A stretch of 64,000 nucleotides of DNA from Pseudomonas monsensis (lineage in GTDB: Bacteria > Pseudomonadota > Gammaproteobacteria > Pseudomonadales > Pseudomonadaceae). The position numbers and the translations under genes are program-made. Every line of letters starts with the position of its first letter. Position 1 is the stretch's first letter. Shown here piece after piece: positions 49,626-58,700 of the stretch. The stretch is taken from assembly GCF_014268495.2 (NCBI RefSeq), contig NZ_CP077087.1, positions 1,367,501 to 1,431,500 of the forward strand. The letters run 5' to 3'. The notes under the pieces were generated by a model. That model was not told the DNA's origin. It saw nothing but the letters and a program-made list of their open reading frames with translations, and did no database searches.

Positions 49626-50480
49626 ATGTCACTAAATTTCCCGCTGTTGCTGGTCATCGCCGTGTTCGTCTGCGGCCTGTTGGCGTTGCTCGATCTGCTG
49701 TTCCTGGCGCCGCGTCGGCGTGCTGCCATTGCCTCTTATCAAGGCAGTGTCAGCCAGCCCGAACCCGTGGTGGTCGAAAAGCTGAACAAAGAGCCGCTGC
49801 TGGTTGAATACGGCAAGTCGTTCTTCCCGGTGTTGTTCATCGTGCTGGTGCTGCGTTCGTTCCTGGTGGAACCGTTCCAGATCCCTTCCGGTTCGATGAA
49901 ACCTACCCTGGACGTTGGCGACTTCATTCTGGTGAACAAGTTTTCTTACGGGATCCGCCTGCCGGTGATCGACAAGAAAATCATCGAAGTCGGTGATCCA
50001 CAGCGTGGCGATGTCATGGTGTTCCGCTATCCAAGCGACCCGAACGTCAACTACATCAAGCGTGTAGTCGGCCTGCCGGGCGACACGGTGCGTTACACCG
50101 CTGACAAGCGTCTGCTCGTCAACGGCGAGTCGATTGCCGAGCAATTGGTCGGCTCCGAGCCGGGCACGCTGGGCAGCGCAGAGCTCTACAAGGAAAAACT
50201 CGGTGCCGCCGAGCACTTGATCCGCAAGGAAATGAGCCGCTACCGCGCGACCCCGGACCGTTCGTGGACAGTGCCGGCCGGGCACTACTTCATGATGGGC
50301 GACAACCGCGACAACTCGAACGACAGTCGTTACTGGGATGATCCGAACATTCCCAAGGATCTGCTGGGCATGGTTCCCGACCAGAATATCGTCGGCAAAG
50401 CCTTCGCTGTCTGGATGAGCTGGCCGGAACCGAAACTCAGCCACCTGCCGAATTTCTCGCGGGTTGGCCTGATCAAGTAA
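49626..50480 (+). CDS. lepB: Signal peptidase I
   Basis: LepB cleaves type I signal peptides on the periplasmic face, including those of AlgL, AlgX, AlgG and AlgE. The 284-aa product has two N-terminal membrane segments (about 4-26 and 66-80), the nucleophile Ser90 in S-G-S-M-K-P-T and the general base Lys145 in Y-I-K-R-V, plus the G-D-N-R-D-N-S box. It lies 9 bases after lepA. Confidence 0.97.
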   Translation: MSLNFPLLLVIAVFVCGLLALLDLLFLAPRRRAAIASYQGSVSQPEPVVVEKLNKEPLLVEYGKSFFPVLFIVLVLRSFLVEPFQIPSGSMKPTLDVGDFILVNKFSYGIRLPVIDKKIIEVGDPQRGDVMVFRYPSDPNVNYIKRVVGLPGDTVRYTADKRLLVNGESIAEQLVGSEPGTLGSAELYKEKLGAAEHLIRKEMSRYRATPDRSWTVPAGHYFMMGDNRDNSNDSRYWDDPNIPKDLLGMVPDQNIVGKAFAVWMSWPEPKLSHLPNFSRVGLIK

Positions 50481-50488
50481 TCAATCAC

Positions 50489-50509
50489 GGCGCTGTTGAC
50501 CACAGCGCC
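50489..50509 (+). promoter_or_regulatory. Perfect hairpin between lepB and rnc
   Basis: GGCGCTGT pairs with ACAGCGCC around TGACC, 8 bases after the lepB stop. There is no T run, so it is not a standard terminator. It could be an mRNA-stability or RNase III processing element in the lepB-rnc transcript. Confidence 0.45.
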
Positions 50510-50511
50510 GA

Positions 50512-50667
50512 ATGCATTTCTGGAGTCGACACAAATCGGCGCCAGGGCATGAAGCCACGATATTCAGGACGTCATTTTTGAACACAGCGTTAATTGTCCC
50601 AGGCCTGCGCCGTACCCCGGCGATGGCGGTGGAATCCAGCCACGAACTCAGCGTGGGTAAACCGTGA
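50512..50667 (+). CDS. Possible 51-aa ORF between lepB and rnc, in the place of DUF4845
   Basis: An ATG at 50512 opens a 51-codon frame that ends in TGA overlapping the rnc GTG start (GTGA at 50664-50667), the overlap expected of a coupled upstream gene. The predicted peptide (starting M-H-F-W-S-R-H-K, ending S-V-G-K-P) matches nothing I know and has no ribosome site beyond CCACAGCG. In P. aeruginosa a DUF4845 membrane protein gene (~120 codons) sits here. The ORF may be a remnant, a replacement, or chance. Confidence 0.3.
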   Translation: MHFWSRHKSAPGHEATIFRTSFLNTALIVPGLRRTPAMAVESSHELSVGKP

Positions 50668-51353
50668 GCGTTTCTCTAAGCCGTCTCGAGCGCCAGCTCG
50701 GTTACACCTTCAAGGATCAGGAGCTGATGCTCCTGGCCCTCACGCACCGCAGCTTTGCCGGGCGTAACAACGAGCGCCTGGAATTCCTCGGCGATGCCAT
50801 CCTTAATTTCGTCGCCGGCGAGGCGCTGTTCGATCGCTTCCCGCTGGCCCGCGAAGGCCAGTTGTCGCGTTTGCGCGCACGCCTGGTGAAAGGTGAGACG
50901 CTGGCCGTACTGGCGCGCGGTTTCGACCTTGGCGATTACTTGCGACTGGGATCCGGTGAGTTGAAAAGCGGCGGCTTCCGTCGCGAGTCGATTCTGGCCG
51001 ATGCCCTCGAAGCCTTGATCGGTGCGATCTATCTCGACGCCGGCATGGAAATGGCGCGCGAACGCGTTCTGGCCTGGCTGGCTGGCGAGTTCGAAGGCCT
51101 GACGCTGGTCGACACCAACAAGGATCCCAAGACCCGCCTGCAGGAACATCTGCAATCGCGTGGTTGCGAACTGCCACGCTACGAAGTGGTGGATATCCAG
51201 GGTGAACCGCACTGCCGAACCTTCTTCGTCGAATGCGAAGTGGTCTTACTGAATGAAAAAAGCCGGGGTCAGGGTGTAAGCCGTCGCATTGCCGAACAGG
51301 TAGCGGCCGCCGCAGCACTGATTGCCCTGGGCGTGGAGAATGGCAATGACTGA
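50664..51353 (+). CDS. rnc: Ribonuclease III
   Basis: RNase III processes rRNA and cuts double-stranded RNA. The 229-aa product has the catalytic domain signature E-R-L-E-F-L-G-D-A-I-L (about 33-43) and a C-terminal dsRNA-binding domain (about 155-225). It starts at GTG and ends 8 bases inside the era start region (ATGACTGA), so era is coupled. E. coli RNase III cuts its own leader; the hairpin at 50489 may be relevant here. Confidence 0.97.
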   Translation: MSVSLSRLERQLGYTFKDQELMLLALTHRSFAGRNNERLEFLGDAILNFVAGEALFDRFPLAREGQLSRLRARLVKGETLAVLARGFDLGDYLRLGSGELKSGGFRRESILADALEALIGAIYLDAGMEMARERVLAWLAGEFEGLTLVDTNKDPKTRLQEHLQSRGCELPRYEVVDIQGEPHCRTFFVECEVVLLNEKSRGQGVSRRIAEQVAAAAALIALGVENGND

Positions 51354-52248
51354 TACAAACGCAACTCGCTGTGGCTACGTTGCCATCGTCGGCCGTCCCA
51401 ACGTCGGCAAGTCGACGCTGCTGAACCACATCCTCGGCCAGAAGCTGGCGATCACCTCGCGCAAGCCGCAGACCACCCGTCACAACATGCTCGGAATCAA
51501 GACCGAGGGTGACGTGCAGGCGATCTACGTCGACACCCCCGGCATGCACAAGGGGGGCGAAAAGGCCCTGAACCGCTACATGAACAAGACCGCTTCGGCG
51601 GCGTTGAAAGACGTCGACGTGGTGATCTTCGTGGTCGACCGCACCAAGTGGACCGAAGAAGACCAGATGGTCCTGGAGCGCGTGCAGTACGTGACCGGCC
51701 CGCTGATCGTTGCGCTGAACAAGACCGACCGCATCGAAGACAAGGCCGAGCTGATGCCGCACCTGTCGTGGTTGCAGGAACAGCTGCCGAACGCGCAGAT
51801 CATCCCGATTTCCGCGCAGCACGGGCATAACCTCGAAGCGCTGGAAAAGGTCATTGCCGATCATCTGCCGGAGAACGATCACTTCTTCCCGGAAGACCAG
51901 ATCACCGACCGCAGCAGCCGTTTCCTTGCCGCCGAACTGGTGCGCGAGAAAATCATGCGCCAGATGGGTGCCGAGCTGCCGTACCAGATCACCGTCGAGA
52001 TCGAAGAGTTCAAGCAGCAGGGCAAAACCCTGCACATTCACGCGCTGATCCTCGTTGAGCGTGACGGGCAGAAGAAGATCATCATTGGCGACAAGGGCGA
52101 GCGCATCAAACGCATCGGCACCGAAGCGCGCAAGGACATGGAGCTGCTGTTCGACTCCAAGATCATGCTCAACCTGTGGGTCAAGGTGAAGGGCGGCTGG
52201 TCCGACGACGAGCGTGCACTGCGTTCGCTGGGTTACGGCGACCTGTAA
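51346..52248 (+). CDS. era: GTPase Era
   Basis: Era binds the 3' end of 16S rRNA during 30S maturation. The 300-aa product has G1 G-R-P-N-V-G-K-S-T, G3 D-T-P-G, G4 N-K-T-D and a C-terminal KH domain (I-I-G-D-K-G-E-R-I-K). Several in-frame ATGs exist; the one at 51346 has GGAG 8 bases upstream and gives the usual length. Confidence 0.97.
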   Translation: MTDTNATRCGYVAIVGRPNVGKSTLLNHILGQKLAITSRKPQTTRHNMLGIKTEGDVQAIYVDTPGMHKGGEKALNRYMNKTASAALKDVDVVIFVVDRTKWTEEDQMVLERVQYVTGPLIVALNKTDRIEDKAELMPHLSWLQEQLPNAQIIPISAQHGHNLEALEKVIADHLPENDHFFPEDQITDRSSRFLAAELVREKIMRQMGAELPYQITVEIEEFKQQGKTLHIHALILVERDGQKKIIIGDKGERIKRIGTEARKDMELLFDSKIMLNLWVKVKGGWSDDERALRSLGYGDL

Positions 52249-52277
52249 TCACCGATCCAGAGAACACCGATACCCAC

Positions 52278-52366
52278 TGTGGGAGCGAGCTTGCTCGCGA
52301 AGAGGATGTAACATTCAGCATTGATGTTGACTGTCACACCGAATTCGCGAGCAAGCTCGCTCCCAC
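52278..52366. repeat. REPIN (GGGAGCGAGCTTGCTCGCGAA class) between era and recO
   Basis: Inverted pair inside the rnc-era-recO operon; core contains TTGATGTTGACTGTCACACC. It would form a stem-loop between the era and recO cistrons. Confidence 0.92.
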
Positions 52367-52416
52367 ATTGGTTTTTGGGGTGAATATAAAGCCGCGTTTT
52401 TATCAATGAGAACTCC

Positions 52417-53106
52417 ATGTCCTCAACACCACCTCCCGCCCAACCCGCCTACGTCTTGCATTCTCGCGCCTACCGCGAAACCAGCGCCTTGGTGGATTTC
52501 CTCACGCCGCAAGGGCGGCTGCGGGCGGTGTTGCGCAGTGCACGGGGCAAGGCCGGGACGTTGGCGCGGCCGTTCGTGCCGCTGGAAGTGGAGTTTCGTG
52601 GCAAGGGTGAACTGAAGAATGTCGGGCGCATGGAAAGTGCCGGCAATGCGACCTGGATGGTCGGCGAGGCGCTGTTCAGCGGCCTCTATCTCAACGAATT
52701 GCTGATCCGTCTGCTGCCGGCTGAAGATCCGCACCCTGGCGTGTTCGATCATTACGCGGCGACCTTGTTGGCTCTGGCCGAGGGCCGACCGCTGGAGCCG
52801 TTGCTGCGCTCCTTCGAGTGGCGGTTGCTCGACGATCTCGGTTACGGCTTTGCCCTGAACACCGACATCCATGGCGAGTCTGTCGCGCCAGACGGTCTCT
52901 ATCGTCTGCAAGTCGATGCTGGTCTTGAGCGAGTCTTTCTGTTGCAGCCAGGCCTGTTCAACGGCACCGAGCTGCTGGCCATGGCCGAAGCCGACTGGTC
53001 CGCCCCCGGCGCACTGTCTGCCGCCAAGCGCTTGATGCGTCAGGCACTGGCGGTGCATCTGGGCGGCCGTCCGCTCGTGAGCCGCGAACTGTTTCGCAAG
53101 CCCTGA
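52417..53106 (+). CDS. recO: DNA repair protein RecO
   Basis: RecO loads RecA onto SSB-coated gaps with RecR. The 229-aa product has the N-terminal OB fold (A-Y-V-L-H-S-R-A-Y-R-E-T-S about 10-22) and a helical C-terminal domain (L-N-E-L-L-I-R-L-L). A REPIN separates it from era. It is followed by pdxJ in the conserved order. Confidence 0.95.
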   Translation: MSSTPPPAQPAYVLHSRAYRETSALVDFLTPQGRLRAVLRSARGKAGTLARPFVPLEVEFRGKGELKNVGRMESAGNATWMVGEALFSGLYLNELLIRLLPAEDPHPGVFDHYAATLLALAEGRPLEPLLRSFEWRLLDDLGYGFALNTDIHGESVAPDGLYRLQVDAGLERVFLLQPGLFNGTELLAMAEADWSAPGALSAAKRLMRQALAVHLGGRPLVSRELFRKP

Positions 53107-53153
53107 TCACCCCGTATGCTGTGCGCCGAATCTCTCATTTCAGGAGCGCACCC

Positions 53154-53897
53154 GTGACCACCAGCAATCGCATTCTTCTTGGCGTGAACATCGACCACGT
53201 CGCCACCCTGCGTCAGGCCCGTGGCACGCGCTACCCGGACCCGGTCAAGGCGGCACTGGACGCGGAAGAGGCGGGCGCCGACGGCATCACCGTGCACCTG
53301 CGCGAAGACCGCCGGCACATTCAGGAACGCGATGTCTTGCTGCTCAAGGACGTGCTGCAGACCCGCATGAACTTCGAAATGGGTGTCACCGAAGAAATGA
53401 TGGCGTTCGCTGAGCGCATCCGCCCGGCGCATATTTGCCTGGTGCCGGAAACCCGTCAGGAGCTGACCACCGAAGGCGGTCTGGATGTAGCGGGGCAGGA
53501 GGAACGCATCAAGGCAGCGGTTGAGCGTCTGTCGAAGATGGGTAGCGAAGTGTCGCTGTTCATTGATGCCGACGAGCGTCAGATTGCCGCGTCGAAGCGC
53601 GTTGGCGCACCGGCAATCGAGCTGCACACCGGGCGTTATGCCGATGCCGAAACACCGACCGAGGTCGCTGAAGAATTGAAGCGGGTGGCGGACGGTGTGG
53701 CGTTTGGTCTGGCGCAGGGCCTGATCGTCAACGCCGGGCATGGCCTGCACTATCACAACGTTGAAGCCGTGGCAGCGATCAAGGGTATCAACGAACTGAA
53801 CATCGGCCATGCGCTGGTGGCACATGCGTTGTTCGTCGGCTTCAAGTCCGCTGTGTCCGAGATGAAAGCGCTGATTCTGGCTGCCGCCAAGCACTAA
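53154..53897 (+). CDS. pdxJ: Pyridoxine 5'-phosphate synthase PdxJ
   Basis: PdxJ condenses 1-deoxyxylulose 5-phosphate with 3-amino-2-oxopropyl phosphate to pyridoxine 5'-phosphate. The 247-aa TIM-barrel product has N-I-D-H-V-A-T-L-R-Q-A-R near 12-23 and the conserved H-L-R-E-D-R-R-H-I segment. The start is GTG at 53154 with GGAG 7 bases upstream; a further upstream frame to 53121 is rejected. Confidence 0.96.
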   Translation: MTTSNRILLGVNIDHVATLRQARGTRYPDPVKAALDAEEAGADGITVHLREDRRHIQERDVLLLKDVLQTRMNFEMGVTEEMMAFAERIRPAHICLVPETRQELTTEGGLDVAGQEERIKAAVERLSKMGSEVSLFIDADERQIAASKRVGAPAIELHTGRYADAETPTEVAEELKRVADGVAFGLAQGLIVNAGHGLHYHNVEAVAAIKGINELNIGHALVAHALFVGFKSAVSEMKALILAAAKH

Positions 53898-53915
53898 GCA
53901 ACCACACAAAACCCC

Positions 53916-53942
53916 TGTAGGCGCGAGCAGGCTCACGCCTAC
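53916..53942. repeat. Single palindrome after pdxJ
   Basis: TGTAGGCG pairs with CGCCTACA around CGAGCAGGCT(CA). It lies between convergent pdxJ and mltF and probably ends transcription from both. Confidence 0.75.
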
Positions 53943-53961
53943 AATTGATTTGGGGTGTTGG

Positions 53962-55422
53962 TTAAAGCGGGGCAGGCTCTTGAGCCGGTTTGGATTTGTC
54001 GATCCCCGGCACGTGCAGATTGCCCTCGGCCACCTGATCGCCTTCAAGCTGCGGCTGGGTCACCCAGGTGAGGATGTCGTAGTAGCGGCGGATGTTCGCC
54101 ACGAAATGCACTGGCTCGCCACCGCGGGCGTAACCGTAGCGGGTCTTGCTGTACCACTGCTTCTGCGACAGGCGCGGCAGGATCTTCTTCACATCCAGCC
54201 ATTTATCCGGGTTCAACCCTTCCTTGGCCGTCAGTTTGCGTGCGTCATCGAGGTGACCGCTGCCAACGTTGTACGCCGCCAGTGCAAACCAGGTGCGGTC
54301 CGGTTCCTTGATCGAATCGTCGAGCTGATCCTTCATATACGCCAGGTACTTGGCGCCGCCCATGATGCTCTGCTTCGGATCGAGGCGGTTGGACACGCCC
54401 ATCGCCTGCGCCGTGTTCTGGGTCAGCATCATCAACCCGCGCACACCGGTCTTGGACGTGACGGCCGGTTGCCACAGCGATTCCTGATAACCAATGGCCG
54501 CCAGCAGGCGCCAGTCGACTTTCTCTTTTTTCGCGTAGTTCTTGAAGTGTTGCTCGTACTTGGGCAAACGCTGCTGCAAGTGCTGGGCGAACGTGGTGGC
54601 GCCCATGTAGCCGAGGACATCGACGTGGCCGTAATAACGGTCTTTCAGGCGCTGCAGGGTGCCGTTCTTCTGCACCTTGTCGAGGTAGGCGTTGATCTCG
54701 TTGAGCAGGCTGTTGTCTTCGCCGGCGGCCACTGCCCAGCTCTGGCTGCGCGCGTCGCCGAGGTCGAAGGCCACGCGGATGTTGGTGAAGTACACCTGGT
54801 TCATCGCCACTTCATTGGAATCGACCAGGGTCAGGTCGATCTGACCTTCATCGACCATGCGCAACAGATCGACCACTTCCACCGCGTCGGATTCTTCGTA
54901 CTCGATACCGGGAAATTTCTTTTTCAGTTCGGCCAGTTGTTCGGCGTGGGTGCTGCCTTTGAGCACCATGATCTTCTTGCCGACCAGATCGCCGGGATCG
55001 GTCGGCCGCGACTGGCCGTTGCGATAAATGATCTGCGGGGTGACTTCGAGGTAGGCGTGGGAGAACCGCACCTGCTTCTTGCGATCTTCACTGCTGACCA
55101 GGCCGGCCGCTGCCAGTACCGGGCCGTTCGGTTTACCGATCTGGTCGAACAAGTCGTCGAGGTTGTCGGCGGTCTCGATCTTCAGCTCGACCCCCAAATC
55201 GTCGGCGAAGCGCTTCACCAGCTCGTATTCGAAGCCGGTTTCACCGCTGCGATCCTGAAAGTAGGTGGCGGGGCTGTTACGGGTAATCACCCGCAGCACA
55301 CCATCCTCCTTTACGCGCTCGAGTGTGTTGGGTTTATCAACACAACCACCGAGCATCAGGAAGAGTCCGGTTGCGATCAGCCATTTGGCGTACCGCGGAC
55401 GCAAAGCCGTTGGGAAAAACAT
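53962..55422 (-). CDS. mltF: Membrane-bound lytic murein transglycosylase F
   Basis: MltF cleaves peptidoglycan glycan strands at the outer membrane. The 486-aa product has a lipoprotein signal with L-G-G-C (about residue 27), an N-terminal family 3 solute-binding-like regulatory domain (about 35-270) and a C-terminal SLT domain with catalytic Glu in Y-Q-E-S (about 320). It is divergent from purL. Confidence 0.95.
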   Translation of the reverse strand: MFFPTALRPRYAKWLIATGLFLMLGGCVDKPNTLERVKEDGVLRVITRNSPATYFQDRSGETGFEYELVKRFADDLGVELKIETADNLDDLFDQIGKPNGPVLAAAGLVSSEDRKKQVRFSHAYLEVTPQIIYRNGQSRPTDPGDLVGKKIMVLKGSTHAEQLAELKKKFPGIEYEESDAVEVVDLLRMVDEGQIDLTLVDSNEVAMNQVYFTNIRVAFDLGDARSQSWAVAAGEDNSLLNEINAYLDKVQKNGTLQRLKDRYYGHVDVLGYMGATTFAQHLQQRLPKYEQHFKNYAKKEKVDWRLLAAIGYQESLWQPAVTSKTGVRGLMMLTQNTAQAMGVSNRLDPKQSIMGGAKYLAYMKDQLDDSIKEPDRTWFALAAYNVGSGHLDDARKLTAKEGLNPDKWLDVKKILPRLSQKQWYSKTRYGYARGGEPVHFVANIRRYYDILTWVTQPQLEGDQVAEGNLHVPGIDKSKPAQEPAPL

Positions 55423-55707
55423 CTGCGCAGTATACGCAAACGGCTGCGGGCGCCATATCTCGACAGTGAAGGGCTTGTCTGCTAGAGATCACAAAACCGG
55501 ACGAAACCCCGCAGAAATGGGGCTCAAGGGCATTTTGTTACAGTAAAAATAAGCCGGCGTTGCCCAGCCGATAAATCTGACTTCAAAGGCAGAAACACAG
55601 ATTGATACCCGAGTGCAACCGTGCGTAGCGTTTCGGGTGATGTTGAGGGCGGTTTAGGCTAGAATGCACGGCCTCAAAGCACACCCCTTCCCGAGGCTGT
55701 CCCGAAG
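55423..55707. other. Divergent promoter region between mltF and purL
   Basis: A 285-base gap without a gene. TAGAAT (near 55660) could be the purL -10; the purL ribosome site is GAGG about 12 bases before its ATG. No PUR-box or repeat was recognised. Confidence 0.35.
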
Positions 55708-58700
55708 ATGTTGATCCTGCGCGGCGCTCCTGCCCTTTCTGCCTTTCGCCACAGCAAACTCCTTGAGCAACTGAGCCAGAAGGTTCCAGCTGTCAGTGGC
55801 CTGTATGCTGAATTCGCTCACTTCGCCGAAGTCACCGGCGTCCTGACCGGCGACGAACAGCAGGTGCTTGCGCGCCTTCTGAAGTACGGTCCAAGCGTTC
55901 CGGTACAAGAGCCGACCGGCCGTCTGTTTCTGGTGTTGCCGCGTTTCGGCACCATCTCGCCATGGTCGAGCAAGGCCAGCGACATCGCCCGCAACTGCGG
56001 CCTGAGCAAGATCCAGCGCCTGGAGCGCGGCATCGCGTTCTACGTGGCCGGCCAGTTCAGCGACACCGAAGCGCAGCAGATTGCCGACGTGCTGCATGAC
56101 CGCATGACCCAGATTGTCCTGGGCAATCTGGAACAGGCCGCCGGTCTGTTCAGCCACGCCGAACCGAAGCCGCTGACCGCGATCGACATCCTTGGTGGCG
56201 GCCGCGCCGCGCTGGAAAAGGCTAACACCGAGCTGGGCCTGGCCCTGGCCGAAGACGAGATCGACTATCTGGTCAACGCCTTCAACGGTCTCAAGCGCAA
56301 CCCGCACGACATCGAACTGATGATGTTCGCTCAGGCCAACTCCGAGCACTGCCGCCACAAGATCTTCAACGCCAGTTGGGATATTGACGGCGAGAGCCAG
56401 GAAAAAAGCCTGTTCGGCATGATCAAGAACACCTATCAGATGCACAACGAAGGCGTGTTGTCTGCTTATAAGGACAACGCTTCGGTGATCGTCGGCAACG
56501 TCGCCGGCCGCTTCTTCCCGGATCCGGAAACCCGCCAGTACGGCGCGGTGCAGGAGCCGGTGCACATCCTGATGAAGGTTGAAACCCACAACCACCCGAC
56601 TGCGATTGCCCCGTTCCCGGGCGCATCCACCGGTTCCGGTGGCGAGATCCGCGACGAAGGTGCAACCGGTCGCGGCGCCAAGCCAAAGGCCGGCCTGACC
56701 GGTTTCACCGTATCGAACTTGCAAATCCCGGGCTTCGAACAGCCGTGGGAAGTGCCGTACGGCAAGCCGGAGCGCATCGTTACCGCACTGGACATCATGA
56801 TCGAGGGCCCGCTCGGCGGCGCCGCGTTCAACAACGAATTCGGCCGTCCGGCCCTGACCGGCTACTTCCGTACCTTCGAACAGTCGATCAGCACCCCGCA
56901 CGGTGACGAGGTTCGCGGTTACCACAAGCCGATCATGTTGGCCGGCGGCATGGGCAACATCCGCGAAGAACACGTCAAGAAAGGCGAGATCGTGGTCGGC
57001 TCCAAGCTGATCGTGCTCGGCGGCCCGGCGATGCTCATCGGTCTGGGTGGCGGCGCCGCTTCTTCCATGGCCACTGGCACCAGCTCGGCAGATCTGGACT
57101 TCGCTTCCGTACAGCGTGAAAACCCTGAAATGGAGCGTCGCTGCCAGGAAGTCATCGACCGTTGCTGGCAGCTGGGCGACAAGAACCCGATCAGCTTCAT
57201 CCACGACGTGGGTGCGGGCGGTCTGTCCAACGCCTTCCCGGAACTGGTCAACGACGGCGACCGCGGTGGCCGTTTCGAACTGCGCAACATTCCAAACGAC
57301 GAGCCGGGCATGGCCCCGCACGAAATCTGGTCCAACGAATCCCAGGAGCGTTACGTTCTGGCGGTCGGCCCTGAAGACTTCGAGCGCTTCCAGGCGATCT
57401 GCGAACGCGAGCGCTGCCCGTTTGCAGTAGTCGGTGAAGCCACCGCCGAACCGCAACTGACCGTGACCGACAGCCACTTCGGCAACAACCCGGTGGACAT
57501 GCCACTGGAAGTGTTGCTGGGCAAAGCCCCGCGCATGCACCGTTCGGTGGTTCGTGAAGCAGAACTAGGCGATGACTTCGATCCGTCGAACCTCGACATC
57601 ACCGAGTCCATCGAACGCGTTCTGCATCACCCGGCCGTGGCGAGCAAGAGCTTCCTGATCACCATCGGCGACCGCACGATCACCGGCCTCGTGGCCCGTG
57701 ACCAGATGGTTGGCCCATGGCAGGTTCCGGTGGCCGACGTTGCGGTCACCGCCACCAGCTTCGACGTCTACACCGGTGAAGCGATGGCGATGGGCGAGCG
57801 TACTCCGCTGGCTCTGCTGGACGCTCCGGCGTCGGGCCGCATGGCCATCGGCGAAACCCTGACCAACATTGCCGCTTCGCGCATCAACAAGATCTCCGAC
57901 ATCAAACTGTCGGCGAACTGGATGTCCGCTGCCGGTCACCCGGGCGAAGACGCACGTCTGTACGACACCGTGAAAGCGGTCGGCATGGAACTGTGCCCTG
58001 AGCTGGGCATCACCATCCCGGTGGGCAAGGACTCGATGTCCATGGCCACCCGCTGGAACGACAACGGCGAAGAAAAAACCGTGACCTCGCCGATGTCGCT
58101 GATCGTGACCGGTTTCGCGCCAGTGGCTGACATTCGTCAGACCCTGACCCCGGAACTGCGCATGGACAAGGGCACCACCGACCTGATCCTGATCGACCTC
58201 GGTCGCGGCCAGAACCGTATGGGCGCCTCGATCCTTGCGCAGGTTCACGGCAAGCTTGGCAAACACGCGCCGGACGTCGATGACGCCGAAGACCTGAAAG
58301 CCTTCTTCGCGGTGATCCAGGGCCTCAACGCCGACGGTCACTTGCTGGCTTACCACGACCGTTCCGACGGTGGTCTGCTGACTTCCGTGGTGGAAATGGC
58401 CTTTGCCGGCCACTGCGGTCTGAGCCTGAACCTCGACAGCGTTGCCGAGTCCTCGGCAGAAATCGCTGCGATCCTGTTCAACGAAGAACTGGGCGCCGTG
58501 ATCCAGGTTCGTCAGGACGCAACGCCAGACATCCTCGCGCAATTCAGCGCGGCCGGTCTGGGCGACTGCGTGTCGGTGATCGGTCAGCCGATGAACAATG
58601 GCCAGATCAATATCACCTTCAACGGTGACACCGTGTTCGAAGGCCAGCGTCGTCTGCTGCAACGTCAGTGGGCCGAGACCAGCTACCAGATCCAGCGTCT

